Below, piece after piece: positions 1 through 10,721 of a stretch of DNA of 64,000 nt. Source of the stretch: Mortierella alpina (taxonomy: Eukaryota; Mortierellomycota; Mortierellomycetes; Mortierellales; Mortierellaceae); the NCBI GenBank assembly GCA_029449245.1, contig JANATF010000003.1, positions 992,001-1,056,000 of the forward strand, written 5' to 3'. The notes under the pieces were generated by a model. The model saw only the letters and a list, made by a program, of their open reading frames with translations, had not been told where the DNA came from and searched no databases. A program made the translations under genes and the position numbers. Each line of letters begins with the position of its first letter. Position 1 is the stretch's first letter.

Positions 1-1
1 C

Positions 2-612
2 TCGGCTATGAACCTCAAGGCCATGATCCTCCGCAAGTCCCGTGCTGTCGGTATTGTGCCCATCAACAATGGCAAGATTGCGCGCGAGCAGCTGGACGAG
101 TGCGTTCTTTCAACTCAACAGCGTTTGTTGGAGTACCAGCAGATGTCTGCCCCTCACAAAATCGCCATTCCGTTTTGCGTTTTTAACGGCGGAAATGACG
201 TCTTTGTAGACATGTAAGTGGTCCTGAGCATGATGTCTCTTTTACTTATCTTGTCATCATGCTTACTGCTGACTCTAATTTCTCATTATTGATTTGTAGT
301 GGTAACAAGTTGATCGGTGTCCAGGTCCTTCAGAAGTACCTGGGCGCAGCTCCCGAGGCCACGGTTCACGTTGGCGATCAGGTACTAAACAGTACAATGC
401 TTGTTTAAGCCCATGGATGTGATGTTTGTCGGGATGCGTGTGCGATCCGTTTACTCATGCCTGCTCTCTATCTTTTCTAGTTCCTCTCGACCGGAAACGA
501 CTTTGCCACCCGCTCGAGCTGCTGTACCCTGTGGATCGTCAACCCTGAAGAGACCGAGAACGTTCTCATGGAGCTGACGCCTCTTCTCACCTTCCCTGCC
601 GAAGACGAGTAA
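2..612 (+). CDS. ISN1: IMP-specific 5'-nucleotidase, C-terminal part (5' end outside window)
   Basis: Hydrolyses IMP to inosine in the cytosol, in purine salvage. Three exons are visible: 2-213, 300-381 and 481-612, with GTAAGT and GTACTA donors and TAG acceptors. Reading runs in from the left edge, so the start lies outside. Joined exons give the family's C-terminal block: FNGGNDVFVDIGNKLIG, then HVGDQ, then FLSTGNDFATRSSCCTLWI, ending in an acidic PAEDE. GGNDVFVD and the HVGDQ/GND motifs are the conserved HAD-like acidic motifs of the ISN1 family. Nothing looks broken. The match to the family is recalled, not searched, but the motif string is distinctive. Confidence 0.9.
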
Positions 613-2599
613 AACTCGAAGCTGAAAAATGAGCGGCGATTTTCAGCCTCACGCCAGGAGATGGTCGTTCATTGGGCCATCTGGTTGATGGCGAACCTTG
701 ACAGTGTCTGCATGAGCGTCGACATAATGATGCGCAGCCATGAAAACCTGCAGCAGACTATTATGGCTTTTTGGGTAGTCAGAAACGAGGTCAGACACTC
801 TCTGCCTGACTCGCCCACGGACCGCGGCATAGACCTAATAAAACAAGCCATCAAACAGATTGGTATTGGACGTAAGGATTGTTGAGAAGATCGATCTTGG
901 TTACCTTTGTCAAGCATCAATCCTGGCTGATACGATGCAAAAGCGACTCTGTATACCATTCGGAATGAACTCGATTTAGAACATGTCAAATATAGCTTTC
1001 TCGCATCTAACCCCGGTGCGGAGGCATTCTAGACACTGCACTGCTAGAACCCCTTTTTTTGTTGCGTTAATGCTCCTTCATGCGGAAGCCGTCTTTGCTA
1101 GGAATCTTTGAGGTCCAAGATCTAACAGTCTACAAGAGATGGCAATCTGGAGGACTCTTTTCTTCTGGCGAGTAACGGTATTGCAAACTCTGCCCATGCG
1201 ATATATCTCTATTTACGAGGCACCTACCCTCAATCAAGGAATGTACAGTACAGTACATGTACAATGGGTAGGACACGCCTGTGCGTACTCAGTACTTGAT
1301 TGAAAATTGGTTGCAGAGATGGAGCTCCGAGATGGTTGTGTTGAGTCGTCGAGCGGTCGTTTACTGCGACATGCAGGGTATGCTGCCTGAACTGGTATGG
1401 TGATAAAAAAGCGAGTATCAATAGCGATGGGAACTCCAAAAAATGCACATGAGCACCACTAATCTAAGGCTAAACTGTCCAGAAGCATGTTTTTTTCCCG
1501 AAGTGGTTTTCAAGGTCTCAATTTCGATCGAGTCTTGTTGCCTACTGTACCACTTGTTCATTTTCGTTTGGGGGTTATCATTCAAGTTCCGGCCACTGCA
1601 GTATTAGTTTTCAAATGTAGAGTGTGAGCAATGGCGGGAGAAAGCAGAAGGTTTGGTTGGGATGAATATTTGGGCGTTACGGAGAATCCTGTTCTTTGTT
1701 GGTGTACAAAGAAGCTGATACCTCTTCGTCTCAGATGAACGCGACACGTCTTCCAGGAGTCTCTACAGCTCATGCTACAGATCCAAGGCGCATTCAGAGG
1801 ACCTTTCGCCTTTGATTTGCCTCACTTCTGATGTACAAAATCAGCATGGATCGCTGTGTGTCACTAACTATCATAGCCACACCTGTGAATATCGCGTAAG
1901 TAGACAAAAAAAAAATAGAAATACGCAAGTGAAAACACCTCACCTGAATAGCCGTGTTGGCTAGTCTATTGTCATCATTTAGACCCATTAGTCTGCTACG
2001 GTTAAGCAAGTACATTGCCGCTGCGAAGATCACGAATGGCATACCACTGTGACCTATAGGATAGCTCAGCAGTGAATGCATGTATAGTATGTTCATGCAA
2101 CCTGTAACTTTGTGTCTTTTCTGGGCTCCTCTTCCTGACCCAGCGTGTAGTTGGATGCACCGATTTATACGACTCTCTCTCTCTCTCTCTCATGGAAACT
2201 CCCTTCTCATGCACCCATGGCGGTCGGCCAAGTTCGGCTGGGACAGTTATGAATACCCACGTCTGTGCTTCCTGAATGCAATTAAGTATCGAGGAATAAA
2301 GAAGTACCCGGTCTCGAAAGTATTGCCGCTGCTCCCCCCTTACATACATGGCCATGTAGCATCGCATTTGTTGCTCTCGGTGCCTGTTGTATTCCTCCGT
2401 GTTTTTTTTTAGAATCTTCCTGGGCTATAAAATCTATAGCGTTCTTTCATTCTCGCTCTCTCGTCTTTCGTCTCTTCTTTCATTCTTCTCTTTGCACCAC
2501 CTCTTTCATTCTCTCACTCTTTCACTCTTCCGGCCCACTTCCTCGGTCGCGTCGCACCCGCTATCCCTCAATATTACACCTGTGCAAGAAAAACCAAAA
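613..2599. other. Intergenic, no gene recognised
   Basis: About 2 kb between the ISN1 stop and the next secreted-protein start. Only short frames without family features occur on either strand. A short CT microsatellite lies near 2175-2192, and pyrimidine-rich sequence fills 2440-2560 just before the next gene, as is common in fungal promoters and 5' leaders. Confidence 0.5.
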
Positions 2600-3740
2600 A
2601 TGTTTCTGATGAAGGCCCTCCTCCTCGTCGCAGCCGCGGCGCCCCTGATCAGCGGTGAGAAGCTCACCTGCACGAGAAACGATACGCAGATCCTGGCGGA
2701 TGCCAAACACATCACCGCGTCCATCACCGATGCCAACAACTTTTGCACAATGATGACCGGCTATGGTGTTAAACCCGTCGCTGAGAACGAGGGTTGTGGT
2801 GAGGTCTATTGCCACGGCGAAGTCAAGGACGATGGCCATCCCATGCCCGAGGGCTATATCTTGTCGTCCAATTATTTGAAGACACCCGATTATGTTCAGA
2901 TCACCGGTTGCATCGACTCCTCGGTCTGGGCGCAAGATCCACGGGACGATGGTGGACAGATGGACTCGCACGGCTGGCCCTTCCACTGTGCAGGCTACAA
3001 GAAGTTTGTCTCGTTGTTGGAGCCTTCCAGCAACACTTTCTGCCTCCGTTGTTGCGTTGATAAGGAAAATGTTCATTGCAACACGAGTAAGTTGCAGTTT
3101 CCCTTTCCGTTGATTGCTTAAGCATAGATAGAAAAAAAAATGTTACATGAGATCGTCGATTGACTAATTATTCTCCAAACCCGTAGGCATTTCCACCCGT
3201 GGCTGTTACAACGTGATTCCTGGCAACTACACTATGGCCGATGGCTCGGAATGCAAGCCCCCCACCTTGCCTGCAGGCACTCAACCCCCGAAGACCGTTC
3301 CACCTAAGGTCACTCCTCCTAAGGTCACCCCTCCTAAGGTTAACCCCCCCAAGGTCAATCCTCCCAAGGTCAACCCTCCCAAAGTTAACCCTCCCAAAGT
3401 TAACCCTCCCAAGGTCAACCCTCCCAAGGTCAACCCTCCCAAAGTTAACCCTCCCAAAGTTAAACCTCCCAAGGTCAACCCTCCCAAGGTCAACCCTCCC
3501 AAGGTCAACCCTCCCAAGGTTAACCCTCCTAAGGGTAAACCTGCAAAGGGCAAGCCTGCAAAGGGCAAGCCTGCAAAGGGCAAGCCTGCAAAGGGCAAGC
3601 CTGCAAAGGGTAAACCTGCAAAGGGTGAGCCCCCCAAGGTGGTTAAACCTCCCAAAGTCACTCCCCCAAAGGTCAGACAGCCCAAGGTTAATGCAACCGA
3701 GTCCGTCAAGCCAATGAGCAATTCTCAGCAGGCTCTTTAG
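2600..3740 (+). CDS. Secreted protein with Cys-rich head and Pro/Lys repeat tail
   Basis: Two exons, 2600-3086 and 3187-3740 (donor GTAAGT, acceptor CGTAG). The ATG at 2600 follows AAAA and opens a signal peptide (MFLMKALLLVAAAAPLISG). The head of about 170 residues has about a dozen cysteines, suggesting a disulfide-bonded extracellular domain that I do not recognise. The tail is a tandem array of PPKV units (mostly NPPKV, about 3296-3535), then AKGKP units (about 3529-3630), ending with more PPKV. It is strongly basic and proline-rich, like structural cell-wall proteins. Role in the wall or in binding acidic polymers is inferred only. The copy number of the array is likely to vary between strains. 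Confidence 0.8.
3296..3680 (+). repeat. Coding minisatellite: PPKV and AKGKP units
   Basis: About 16 units of 15 bases coding NPPKV are followed by about 7 units of 15 bases coding AKGKP, then degenerate PPKV units. Synonymous variants (CCCAAGGTC, CCCAAAGTT) recur in blocks, for example two Val-GTT units in pairs. This suggests the array grew by copying groups of units. Confidence 0.9.
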
Positions 3741-4115
3741 TACTACCTCTTTCGCTGCACGAGCTCGCCGTAGACCAGATAGATGAGAATACTGTAAAAC
3801 TATGATAATATATATACAGCTCCCGACTTTTTTGATCTTCGCGAAAGGAGTCATCGTTTGCTCCTGTTTTGGTTTGCTACTTGTTGTTTCGAGGACACCC
3901 CTTTTCTACACATACATGTCTTCTCTCCTTGTCTTTTCATCCTTGAACTTTGCACTTCTCCCACCCCTGATCCATCAAGCCCCAGAGTCGACTCTCTGTC
4001 ATTTATAGTACGTGTATGTTCACTCTCCCTCCACCTCTTCTTTCCTTTTTTCTTAACAGTACTTTTTTTCCCTGTCCTGCTCTGTCCCTCCACACACTCC
4101 ATCTTGCAGACAATT

Positions 4116-4721
4116 ATGAAAACTGTATCGTTACTCATCCTCACTCTCGCAGGTCTGCTGTTTACGACAGAGGCTCGCCTGACCGTCAAGGAACGCCTTG
4201 CCCTTCTGAAGGAATCCGACAAACCCGATTATTGTTCAGCATGTCTTCGAAAGGGCATGAACAACCATTTTCCTCACGCCTGTCTCAAGGAGATGCCCGA
4301 TCCTATCGAGGTGGCATCTAAATCCTCGGAGGTGCCTCCAGAACTTGTGCGTTGCATCTGTTTAGCTTTCATGAACCCTTCCTGGATGACGGCCGATTGC
4401 GCGGTCGAGTGCGAATTTGCAAAGAACAAAGAGAGCATGGCGATGATACCCAAGATCCAAGATTTTCCTGGATGCGAAGCATGGGTGGATCTGACGACCA
4501 TCACAGAGTTGGAGGTGGAGGGATGGCCCAAGAGGGATCCGAATTATACACCTGAAGTGTACCCAGAGGATGGAGGTGATGTCCTGTCGTCGCTGCAGGA
4601 CGTACTGAAGCATCAGCAGGAGGAGTTGGATTCATTCGAGTCGGATGAAGTAGAGATGGATGGCAAGGGAGAGGAGGAGGAGGTTGTGGATAAGAAGAAC
4701 AAAGACAAGGATGAGCTGTAA
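4116..4721 (+). CDS. ER-lumenal Cys-rich protein with C-terminal KDEL
   Basis: Single-exon gene of 201 aa. The ATG at 4116 opens a signal peptide (MKTVSLLILTLAGLLFTTEA). The mature part carries about nine cysteines, including CSAC, CIC and CAVEC clusters, then an acidic C-terminal third and the last four residues KDEL, the classical ER-retrieval signal. A signal peptide plus KDEL places the protein in the ER lumen. The Cys pairs would fit a folding helper or a Saposin/CNPY-like fold, but I do not recognise the family. An in-frame ATG further upstream is ignored because it would bury the signal peptide. Confidence 0.8.
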   Translation: MKTVSLLILTLAGLLFTTEARLTVKERLALLKESDKPDYCSACLRKGMNNHFPHACLKEMPDPIEVASKSSEVPPELVRCICLAFMNPSWMTADCAVECEFAKNKESMAMIPKIQDFPGCEAWVDLTTITELEVEGWPKRDPNYTPEVYPEDGGDVLSSLQDVLKHQQEELDSFESDEVEMDGKGEEEEVVDKKNKDKDEL

Positions 4722-5256
4722 AGTAAGCATAGGCCAGGCACAGGTGAAAATAAACACAACGGCGCGAGTGGCCAGGTTTTGGTAGCGCGAGTGAGCGAAT
4801 GAACACGTTTCGGGCATGACAGTGGAAAAAATGACCAGGTCTGAGCGCATTGACGGAAAAAAAAAATGTTTCGCGTAGCCACGCTGGATGTGCCCCACTA
4901 TTTTTTACACCGTTGTATTGCTGGCAAGCCTTGGTCATCGGGCACCTCTTTCCACTCCTTCTCTCCTCCTCTCCTCCTCTTTGTTCTTTGTTCTTACAAA
5001 TCACATCTGTTTTTGCACTCTCCAACTCAGTTTATGCCATTATACAACCAGCCACCATCCCCCACATCCCATACCATTCTATACTAACGCACCAGAAACA
5101 GCAGCGCGCAAACTGCATGTAAAAAACACAACACGCAAACGGAACCGCTTTACCGCTTGTGTTCTCGTACTACAGTCATTCATCTAACACAACAACTTCT
5201 GCCTGGAAAATTCTTTGTGTCTTCACCCGCATTTCGGGCCATCAAATTAGTTGATC
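4722..5256. other. Intergenic, no gene recognised
   Basis: Contains the 3' flank of the KDEL gene and the pyrimidine-rich leader of the next gene (about 4955-5090). No conserved frame seen. Confidence 0.5.
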
Positions 5257-7008
5257 ATGAAGCATCTATGTACATTAACCGCAGCCTGCTGGCTCGCGCT
5301 TGCCGTTATCGAAGCAACTCCAGTTCCAAAAGCCACTGCCTCACCGCGCGACTCGATCATGCAGCGTTTAGCAACGTCCCTCCCATTCTTGTCGCATGCC
5401 TCGCCCAGATCAGACTTGCAGAAGGCAAAGGTGCCCAGCGCGAGGTCCCACTCTACAAGGCAGCGTCTTCAAGAGCGTGCCGTCAAGGCTGCAGACTCCA
5501 CGGAGGAGGCCCGAGTAAGGCACCTTTACACAGCGTATGAAACCATCCTTAACTCGGAGAGCCAGATGCCTATGTTCTGGAACCATCAGCAGCAAGCAGG
5601 TAGCCAAAGGAGGACGCGCAAGCAGGAGCAGCATCAGCAGGACAGCAAGCCCGCCACGACGTATAATGTCATCGGAGAAGATGCGGAGGGCATTCGACAG
5701 AGGGCGATCGATGACATCAGCAGCAAGATTCGGCATGTGAAACACTCTCCACCTTTGAAGCAATCGCGAACGAACCTGCCTGACCCAAGAGAGGCACCCC
5801 AAGCACAACAGTACCATCCACCCCATGCACAACAGTATGATCCACCTCAAAAAAGCATCAAAAATGACGCAGTGCAAAGAAAACAACCTTCTCCACTCAG
5901 AAAGCTGGCCAAGGTTGGGAACAAGACGATGGACAAATCGACTGCACGAGCCCGTATCGAGGAGGGGATTTCAACTATCAAGACCATGTTTGATAGCGTC
6001 TTTGGGACCGATACACCGGGATCGAAAGCTCTTGGCCTGGTACCAGACTCGATTCTGCAAGTGGCGATGTCAAAGCAAAAGGGTCCCGCGTCTTCTCCTT
6101 CGATCGCGTTGGCCACTTCAGAAGAGGGTGAGACCTCTTCTGCTCCGGAGCATTGTCAAGCACCCACGACCTCCTCTGTGTCTTCACCATGCAGTGTCGG
6201 AGGAACAACAGACCCCTCTGAGACATTTCAAAAGGCCTTGCATGAATTAGAGCACGCACTCGAAGAGGCCGTTGCAGCCGCAGCTGTGGCCAAAGACCGC
6301 AACTCCGAGAGCGACTCTGTTGCAGACCCTTCGTCGAGCAAGACAAAAAAGCCGGTGATCATTATCAACGACCATGAATATGAGCATGATCATGAGCGGG
6401 TGGAGGATCTACACCACGACAAGGGCTCTGACAGAATAAGCATCACAGATCAAGCCGCACGCATGGGCCCTGTCCCCCCCGCTCCTGGGCCACAGTCTAT
6501 GGATTCCGAGAATGAGGAGTTCATACTACCCTTCCTACACCTTCGACCCTCCACTAAGGCGTTTGACTTTCCCGGCAGCGACTTTTTCTTTACTGGAACA
6601 TTGCTCCAACGCATTCTTGCGTCGTTTGCCCTGGTGCTATTTGGACTCTTGCTGTTTTTGATAGTGATCTCGTACAAGATGCAGGCACGTCGTAGGACAG
6701 CGTCCTCACCACTCGCGTTCTTCCAGTATATGACCAAGGGTATCTTCTTCTCCCCGTTCGCAGGATCTCCCACGGACACCTCCAGTGACCATGGCTGGTC
6801 CCGACGATCTTCCATGTTTGGCAAATCGCCGACATCGTCACTGGGACGATCCGGATCAGGAGCTGTGCTTCCAGAACCTGTGGTCGCGTCCTCGTCTTCG
6901 TCCAAGACCGGATCGGTCATGACAGATTTGAGAAGAACTTCGGCTTTCCAGTATCATTTACAGCAGCAGTTGGAGACGGCGCATGGGTTGCACAAGGCTC
7001 CTGTGTAA
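5257..7008 (+). CDS. Predicted type I single-pass membrane protein, function unknown
   Basis: Intronless gene of 583 aa. The ATG at 5257 begins a signal peptide (MKHLCTLTAACWLALAVIEA). A long polar, Gln/Ser/Pro-rich and probably disordered outer region follows. One strong membrane segment lies near residues 450-475 (about 6600-6680: ILASFALVLFGLLLFLIVIS) and is followed by basic residues, which puts the C-terminal 105 residues in the cytosol. That tail is Ser/Gly-rich with possible phosphorylation sites. No catalytic domain is recognised. The layout resembles fungal surface sensors or adaptor-type membrane proteins, but this is only topology. Confidence 0.75.
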   Translation: MKHLCTLTAACWLALAVIEATPVPKATASPRDSIMQRLATSLPFLSHASPRSDLQKAKVPSARSHSTRQRLQERAVKAADSTEEARVRHLYTAYETILNSESQMPMFWNHQQQAGSQRRTRKQEQHQQDSKPATTYNVIGEDAEGIRQRAIDDISSKIRHVKHSPPLKQSRTNLPDPREAPQAQQYHPPHAQQYDPPQKSIKNDAVQRKQPSPLRKLAKVGNKTMDKSTARARIEEGISTIKTMFDSVFGTDTPGSKALGLVPDSILQVAMSKQKGPASSPSIALATSEEGETSSAPEHCQAPTTSSVSSPCSVGGTTDPSETFQKALHELEHALEEAVAAAAVAKDRNSESDSVADPSSSKTKKPVIIINDHEYEHDHERVEDLHHDKGSDRISITDQAARMGPVPPAPGPQSMDSENEEFILPFLHLRPSTKAFDFPGSDFFFTGTLLQRILASFALVLFGLLLFLIVISYKMQARRRTASSPLAFFQYMTKGIFFSPFAGSPTDTSSDHGWSRRSSMFGKSPTSSLGRSGSGAVLPEPVVASSSSSKTGSVMTDLRRTSAFQYHLQQQLETAHGLHKAPV

Positions 7009-7341
7009 AGGGGACCATAACACCATCGAGCCCTCTTATTTTCGCTCTCCTTCATTCTTTCTTCTTTCAATGAAGCATCTAATGAAGTCCCTTTCATATC
7101 AACTCTTTGAAATCAGTGGCATGTTGAAGTCAACGAAACCTGTTTAGATATTTTTTTTTCTTGTTTTGTAATTGATCGCAAAGAGAATCAATAAGAGTAG
7201 AGGGGAGTGAGTGTGAGAGTGTTGGGCTTTGGATGAATAGGTTTTTTTTGGTCCTTGAGAAACAGTTTGATAGCTGCGTAATCGAGTCCAGTCGCGGGGA
7301 TGTGTTGAAGGTTTACGGTTCTAATGCGTAGCGGGTTGGAT

Positions 7342-8585
7342 TTAGTGGTGGCTCTCCTCGGCCTCCTCAACCTCCTCCTCCTCCTCTTCCTCGACAGCCT
7401 CCTCAGAGACGGCATCAGCAATCTCGGTGTTGGCAGTCTCCCAAGCAGAGAGATCAGCAGCAGCATCAATGGTGGGGACCTGGGGGGATTTTTTTTTCAA
7501 GAATGACAATGTCAGTTTTTCATAGCTTTCAACAGGATAATTCATTATTTGTCCTGAGTGTCCCGGCCATCGAGAGACTTACAGCAGGGGCAGCGGGAGC
7601 CTTGAACTCCTTGACCTGGGCAGAGGCATCGTTATCCTTGGCCTATATTAAACGAAGCAACAATTGAAATGAATAAAGCGTCAATGACCCTTTTCCTTGT
7701 TGAGAATAGCTCCTTCCCAATGAGTTTATAACATCTTGGCGTCCGAACAGTTCATACCTCGGGGGTAGGCTTGTAGCCCTTGAGCTCCTTGATGTACAAG
7801 TCCTTGAGGATATCTAGTTGATGAGTCAAGGCGTATTAGCGATCGAAAAGTTGGAATGGAGAGAAGGTAGTGTCTGACAGCTTATTTGGAAGACGGGATC
7901 CTCGACGTCCGATAGACTTACCCTGCATCAAAGGGGCAGAGGGGGCGGTGAAGCTGCGGACGGCCATGAAGGCGGCGGGGCGAGCAACAACAGCGCGGGA
8001 AACGGGGGCCTAAGTTTTGGCAAATGGGGCGTAGGTGAAGCAATGATCAGTCAGAGATTCTGCCTAAGAGTCGCTGTAAGCGTAGGAGGAACGCCAGTCG
8101 TGTTTTGTATGAGCAGCATCGTGTGATTGAGACACACGGGATCGCTGAAGGAAGCTGATGGTGCTGGAATGTAGAGCGCGATCCTGCGGACGTGCATTCG
8201 TCGAGGGCTGTCTGCAATGTCAGGAACCAAATGAATAAACCCCCCTCCCCGCCTAGCGGAAGCGGTGTAAGTGCAGACGTGTGGCGCCCAATGCCGTGTG
8301 ATTGCAGTTTGGCTGTCCAGGGTGTCTGGGGTCTCTAACTGGTTCGAGGTGATGAGGAGGACCGTAGACGCTGAAGAGTGTCTGTTGATTCCCGAGATTG
8401 CTGATCCTGATCTTTCCGATGATCTACGATTCGTTGTTCGATGTGTGATTGTGGAACCGTGAAAGAAGACTGCGGGGGGATGTCACCAGCAGCGAAGTGG
8501 TGTGGCCGTGAGCACGGATGCTAAGGAAGAGGAGAGAGGCGGAGCATATCCTTACAGCAAGGCGGACGAGGCGGGAGGCGATCAT
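7342..8585 (-). CDS. ATP14: Mitochondrial ATP synthase subunit h
   Basis: Five exons on the minus strand: 8556-8585, 7922-8009, 7758-7813, 7583-7642 and 7342-7479, joined in frame to 123 aa (yeast Atp14 is 124). It is a peripheral-stalk subunit of F1Fo-ATP synthase in the inner mitochondrial membrane. The first 25-30 residues are basic and Ala-rich (MIASRLVRLA...), a mitochondrial presequence. The conserved block DILKDLYIKELKGYKP follows, and the C-terminus is very acidic with a Glu run ending ESHH, much like the yeast protein's acidic tail ending in ESH. The first intron is long (8010-8555) against the short later ones. The first exon codes only ten residues; its start was chosen by donor and phase. 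Confidence 0.88.
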
Positions 8586-8604
8586 GGTGATGGTGATGTG
8601 ATGA

Positions 8605-8647
<43 letters not shown>

Positions 8648-8930
8648 TGAGAATCGAAGAATGAAATTCGCTGCCCTGATGTCGTCTCTGCACACACCCG
8701 AAGATCTGTTTTGCAGAAAATCAAAAAATGTGACCGCTGTCGGGTACGCCGCTGGTCGCACATGCTGCCACTTGGGTCGGTCTATTCTTTGCGATCCATG
8801 CCATGCGTTTGTGCAGCACACAAAGTCAGGGGGGAGGGGAAGGGGACCGAAAGTGTGCCCGACATTCTGTCACAGGTCCATCACTCACTCGACTTCCATC
8901 TTCTCTCAATCCACACTTGACGCCTGTGCC
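8586..8930. promoter_or_regulatory. Shared divergent promoter region with GA repeat
   Basis: About 345 bases separate the ATP14 start (minus) from the preferred start of the next gene (plus). A GA microsatellite at 8608-8644 lies about 25 bases from the ATP14 ATG, so it is CT-rich in the ATP14 leader. Promoter function is inferred from the divergent layout. Confidence 0.45.
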
Positions 8931-9983
8931 ATGACAGCAAGTCCCTTCCGCTCACTCTTCAAAGCCTCATCCTCATCGCCCGATCACGACGCTGCTCGCA
9001 CTCAGCCAAAACTCAGGCTCTCCAAACCCAGACAGGCAACAGCACCCAGTGCAGCCCAGAATATCGATGCGACCGCAAAGAAACGGTCGGCGCTCTTCAA
9101 CCTGATCCTACCGCCAAATCCTACGACAAGCCATGCGCAGTCGAGCATGCTCCTGCCACCAGCTGCACTCTTCCCCTCTCTTGCAGGCTCAGGCGCAAAG
9201 AGTCCCCGACTGAGAGACGCCTTCGTAAAAGCCCACAAAAAGACAACCCCAGACAAAAAATCATCGTGTGTCTCAGCAGGGATATCAATAGCAACAGAGC
9301 CAGTGCTGCCATGGGGGACATGGATCCCAGGGGTAGCAGCATCATCCACAGCTCTACCCATAGATGATCCTGACGCGCCTGGTCAAGCAAAGCCCAGCCA
9401 GGCACGTCTGTGGGCAAGGCGATCTGAGGAGAAGGAAGCTGCAAAGGAAGAGAAACGAAAGGCCAAGCTCTTAAAGTCAGCTGCAGCTGCAGCCGCAACA
9501 AACGGCCAGTATGGACCCGACTCTAACTCAGCCCACAAGCAGATCATGCTGCATCCATCCTACAACTTGAGTAGCCAGTCTGTTGCAGCGCCTTCTCATC
9601 CGAGCTCACCACACCAACACCAACACGAGTGTCTCTATTCATGTCAGCAGCAGCAACAGCAGGAGCAACTGCAGCATGGTCGTCCTAGGGTGTTTGGTGT
9701 GACATTAGCAGTTCACGACATATTTGGGATCGGAAAGGTCATAGAGATGAGTTTGGCCCTGTTTCTGGCTCACGATGCGTTCCTGAGCCGCAGACCGTTC
9801 TGGTTGCAGTGTGCAGTCCTGGCTTGGGAGGGACTCGTGGTCCTCCTTGTTCTCTGGGGCGTGTTGCGAGTTGTAGGGTTGGCAGAGGTGGTTGTCTGGG
9901 GCGCGGACGATCTCATTCGAGGCGTGGTCTCTATTTTCCGCACGGTCAGTCTTGCCCTCAAGATGTTCATCTTTTCGTTGTAA
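8931..9983 (+). CDS. Hypothetical protein with hydrophobic C-terminal region
   Basis: 350 aa from the ATG at 8931 (MTASPFRSLF). The same frame is open back to 8502, but that part crosses the GA microsatellite and the ATP14 first exon, so I reject the longer start. The first 250 residues are Ser/Ala/Lys/Gln-rich and look disordered. The last 85 residues hold two or three hydrophobic helices (around MSLALFLAHDAFL, CAVLAWEGLVVLLVLWGVLR and GVVSIFRTVSLALKMF), suggesting membrane attachment by hairpin or peripheral helices. I recognise no family. Confidence 0.6.
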   Translation: MTASPFRSLFKASSSSPDHDAARTQPKLRLSKPRQATAPSAAQNIDATAKKRSALFNLILPPNPTTSHAQSSMLLPPAALFPSLAGSGAKSPRLRDAFVKAHKKTTPDKKSSCVSAGISIATEPVLPWGTWIPGVAASSTALPIDDPDAPGQAKPSQARLWARRSEEKEAAKEEKRKAKLLKSAAAAAATNGQYGPDSNSAHKQIMLHPSYNLSSQSVAAPSHPSSPHQHQHECLYSCQQQQQQEQLQHGRPRVFGVTLAVHDIFGIGKVIEMSLALFLAHDAFLSRRPFWLQCAVLAWEGLVVLLVLWGVLRVVGLAEVVVWGADDLIRGVVSIFRTVSLALKMFIFSL

Positions 9984-10721
9984 CGGTGATGCCCATCCAA
10001 TGCCATGTATATATATATCCCGTTGACCATAGTTTGCTTCTGTATCATCAAGATCACGACATCATATACCCTCCCGGACGGAAAATAAAAATGACGCGCA
10101 ACGGCCCATGCATTCTGCTGCGCTTATGACGAGCTGTCCGTATACGAACAAAAGATACGCCTTGCACCCCCGACCAGGTTGCTTGCTTTGACTTGCCTTG
10201 TCTACTTCCCGTCCTCATGCACTCACCTTCATCACACACCTCCCAAACTTCACTTCTCATTCTCATTCAGTCGCCATTACCTTCGCATCTCGATCTACCC
10301 CTATTGTTTTCACTCGTCTTTTGCAGCTGACACCGCCCTTGAACACGAGCCACTGTGCCACATCGCTCGCTGGCCACTCGTTTGTCACACTCTGTGCACT
10401 GACTGGCTGCCGACCCCCACAACACGGGCAACACAGCAAGCTGCACTTTCTCTTTTGTCACTACTCTTCTTCATTGGCTTCTCTCTCCCTTTCTCCCTTT
10501 CTCCCTTTCGTCCTTCGCAAAAGGATACGCCGTCCCTTTTGCGCAAAGACATACGATACAGCCCAATTTTTGTCATCCCCATTCCAACCATTATATTTCA
10601 CACAGCCCTGCTAGCGAACGTTCTTACTTTTTGTTTACACAGATACCCTTTCCTCACACTTGCCCCTCTTCACGATAAACCTCCACTCTGAGCCAAGCAA
10701 GCAGGAAAAAAAAGGAAAAGT
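9984..10721. other. Intergenic / leader, no gene recognised
   Basis: Pyrimidine-rich sequence dominates 10200-10690, including repeated CTCCCTTT near 10485-10515. It fits the promoter and 5' leader of the VTT-domain gene starting at 10722. Confidence 0.45.

Noticed and set aside
3168-3854. Long minus-strand open frames across the PPKV array (Gly-Gly-Leu-Thr and Arg-Val-Asp-Leu-Gly repeats)
   Set aside because: They mirror the coding minisatellite; there is no signal peptide or splice logic, and the plus-strand gene explains the openness.
8502-8930. N-terminal extension of the 8931 gene, including an Arg-Glu run
   Set aside because: The run is the GA microsatellite translated, and the stretch overlaps the ATP14 first exon on the other strand.
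10179-10691. 170-codon plus-strand frame before the VTT gene
   Set aside because: It is pyrimidine-rich leader sequence with overlapping open frames and no domain.
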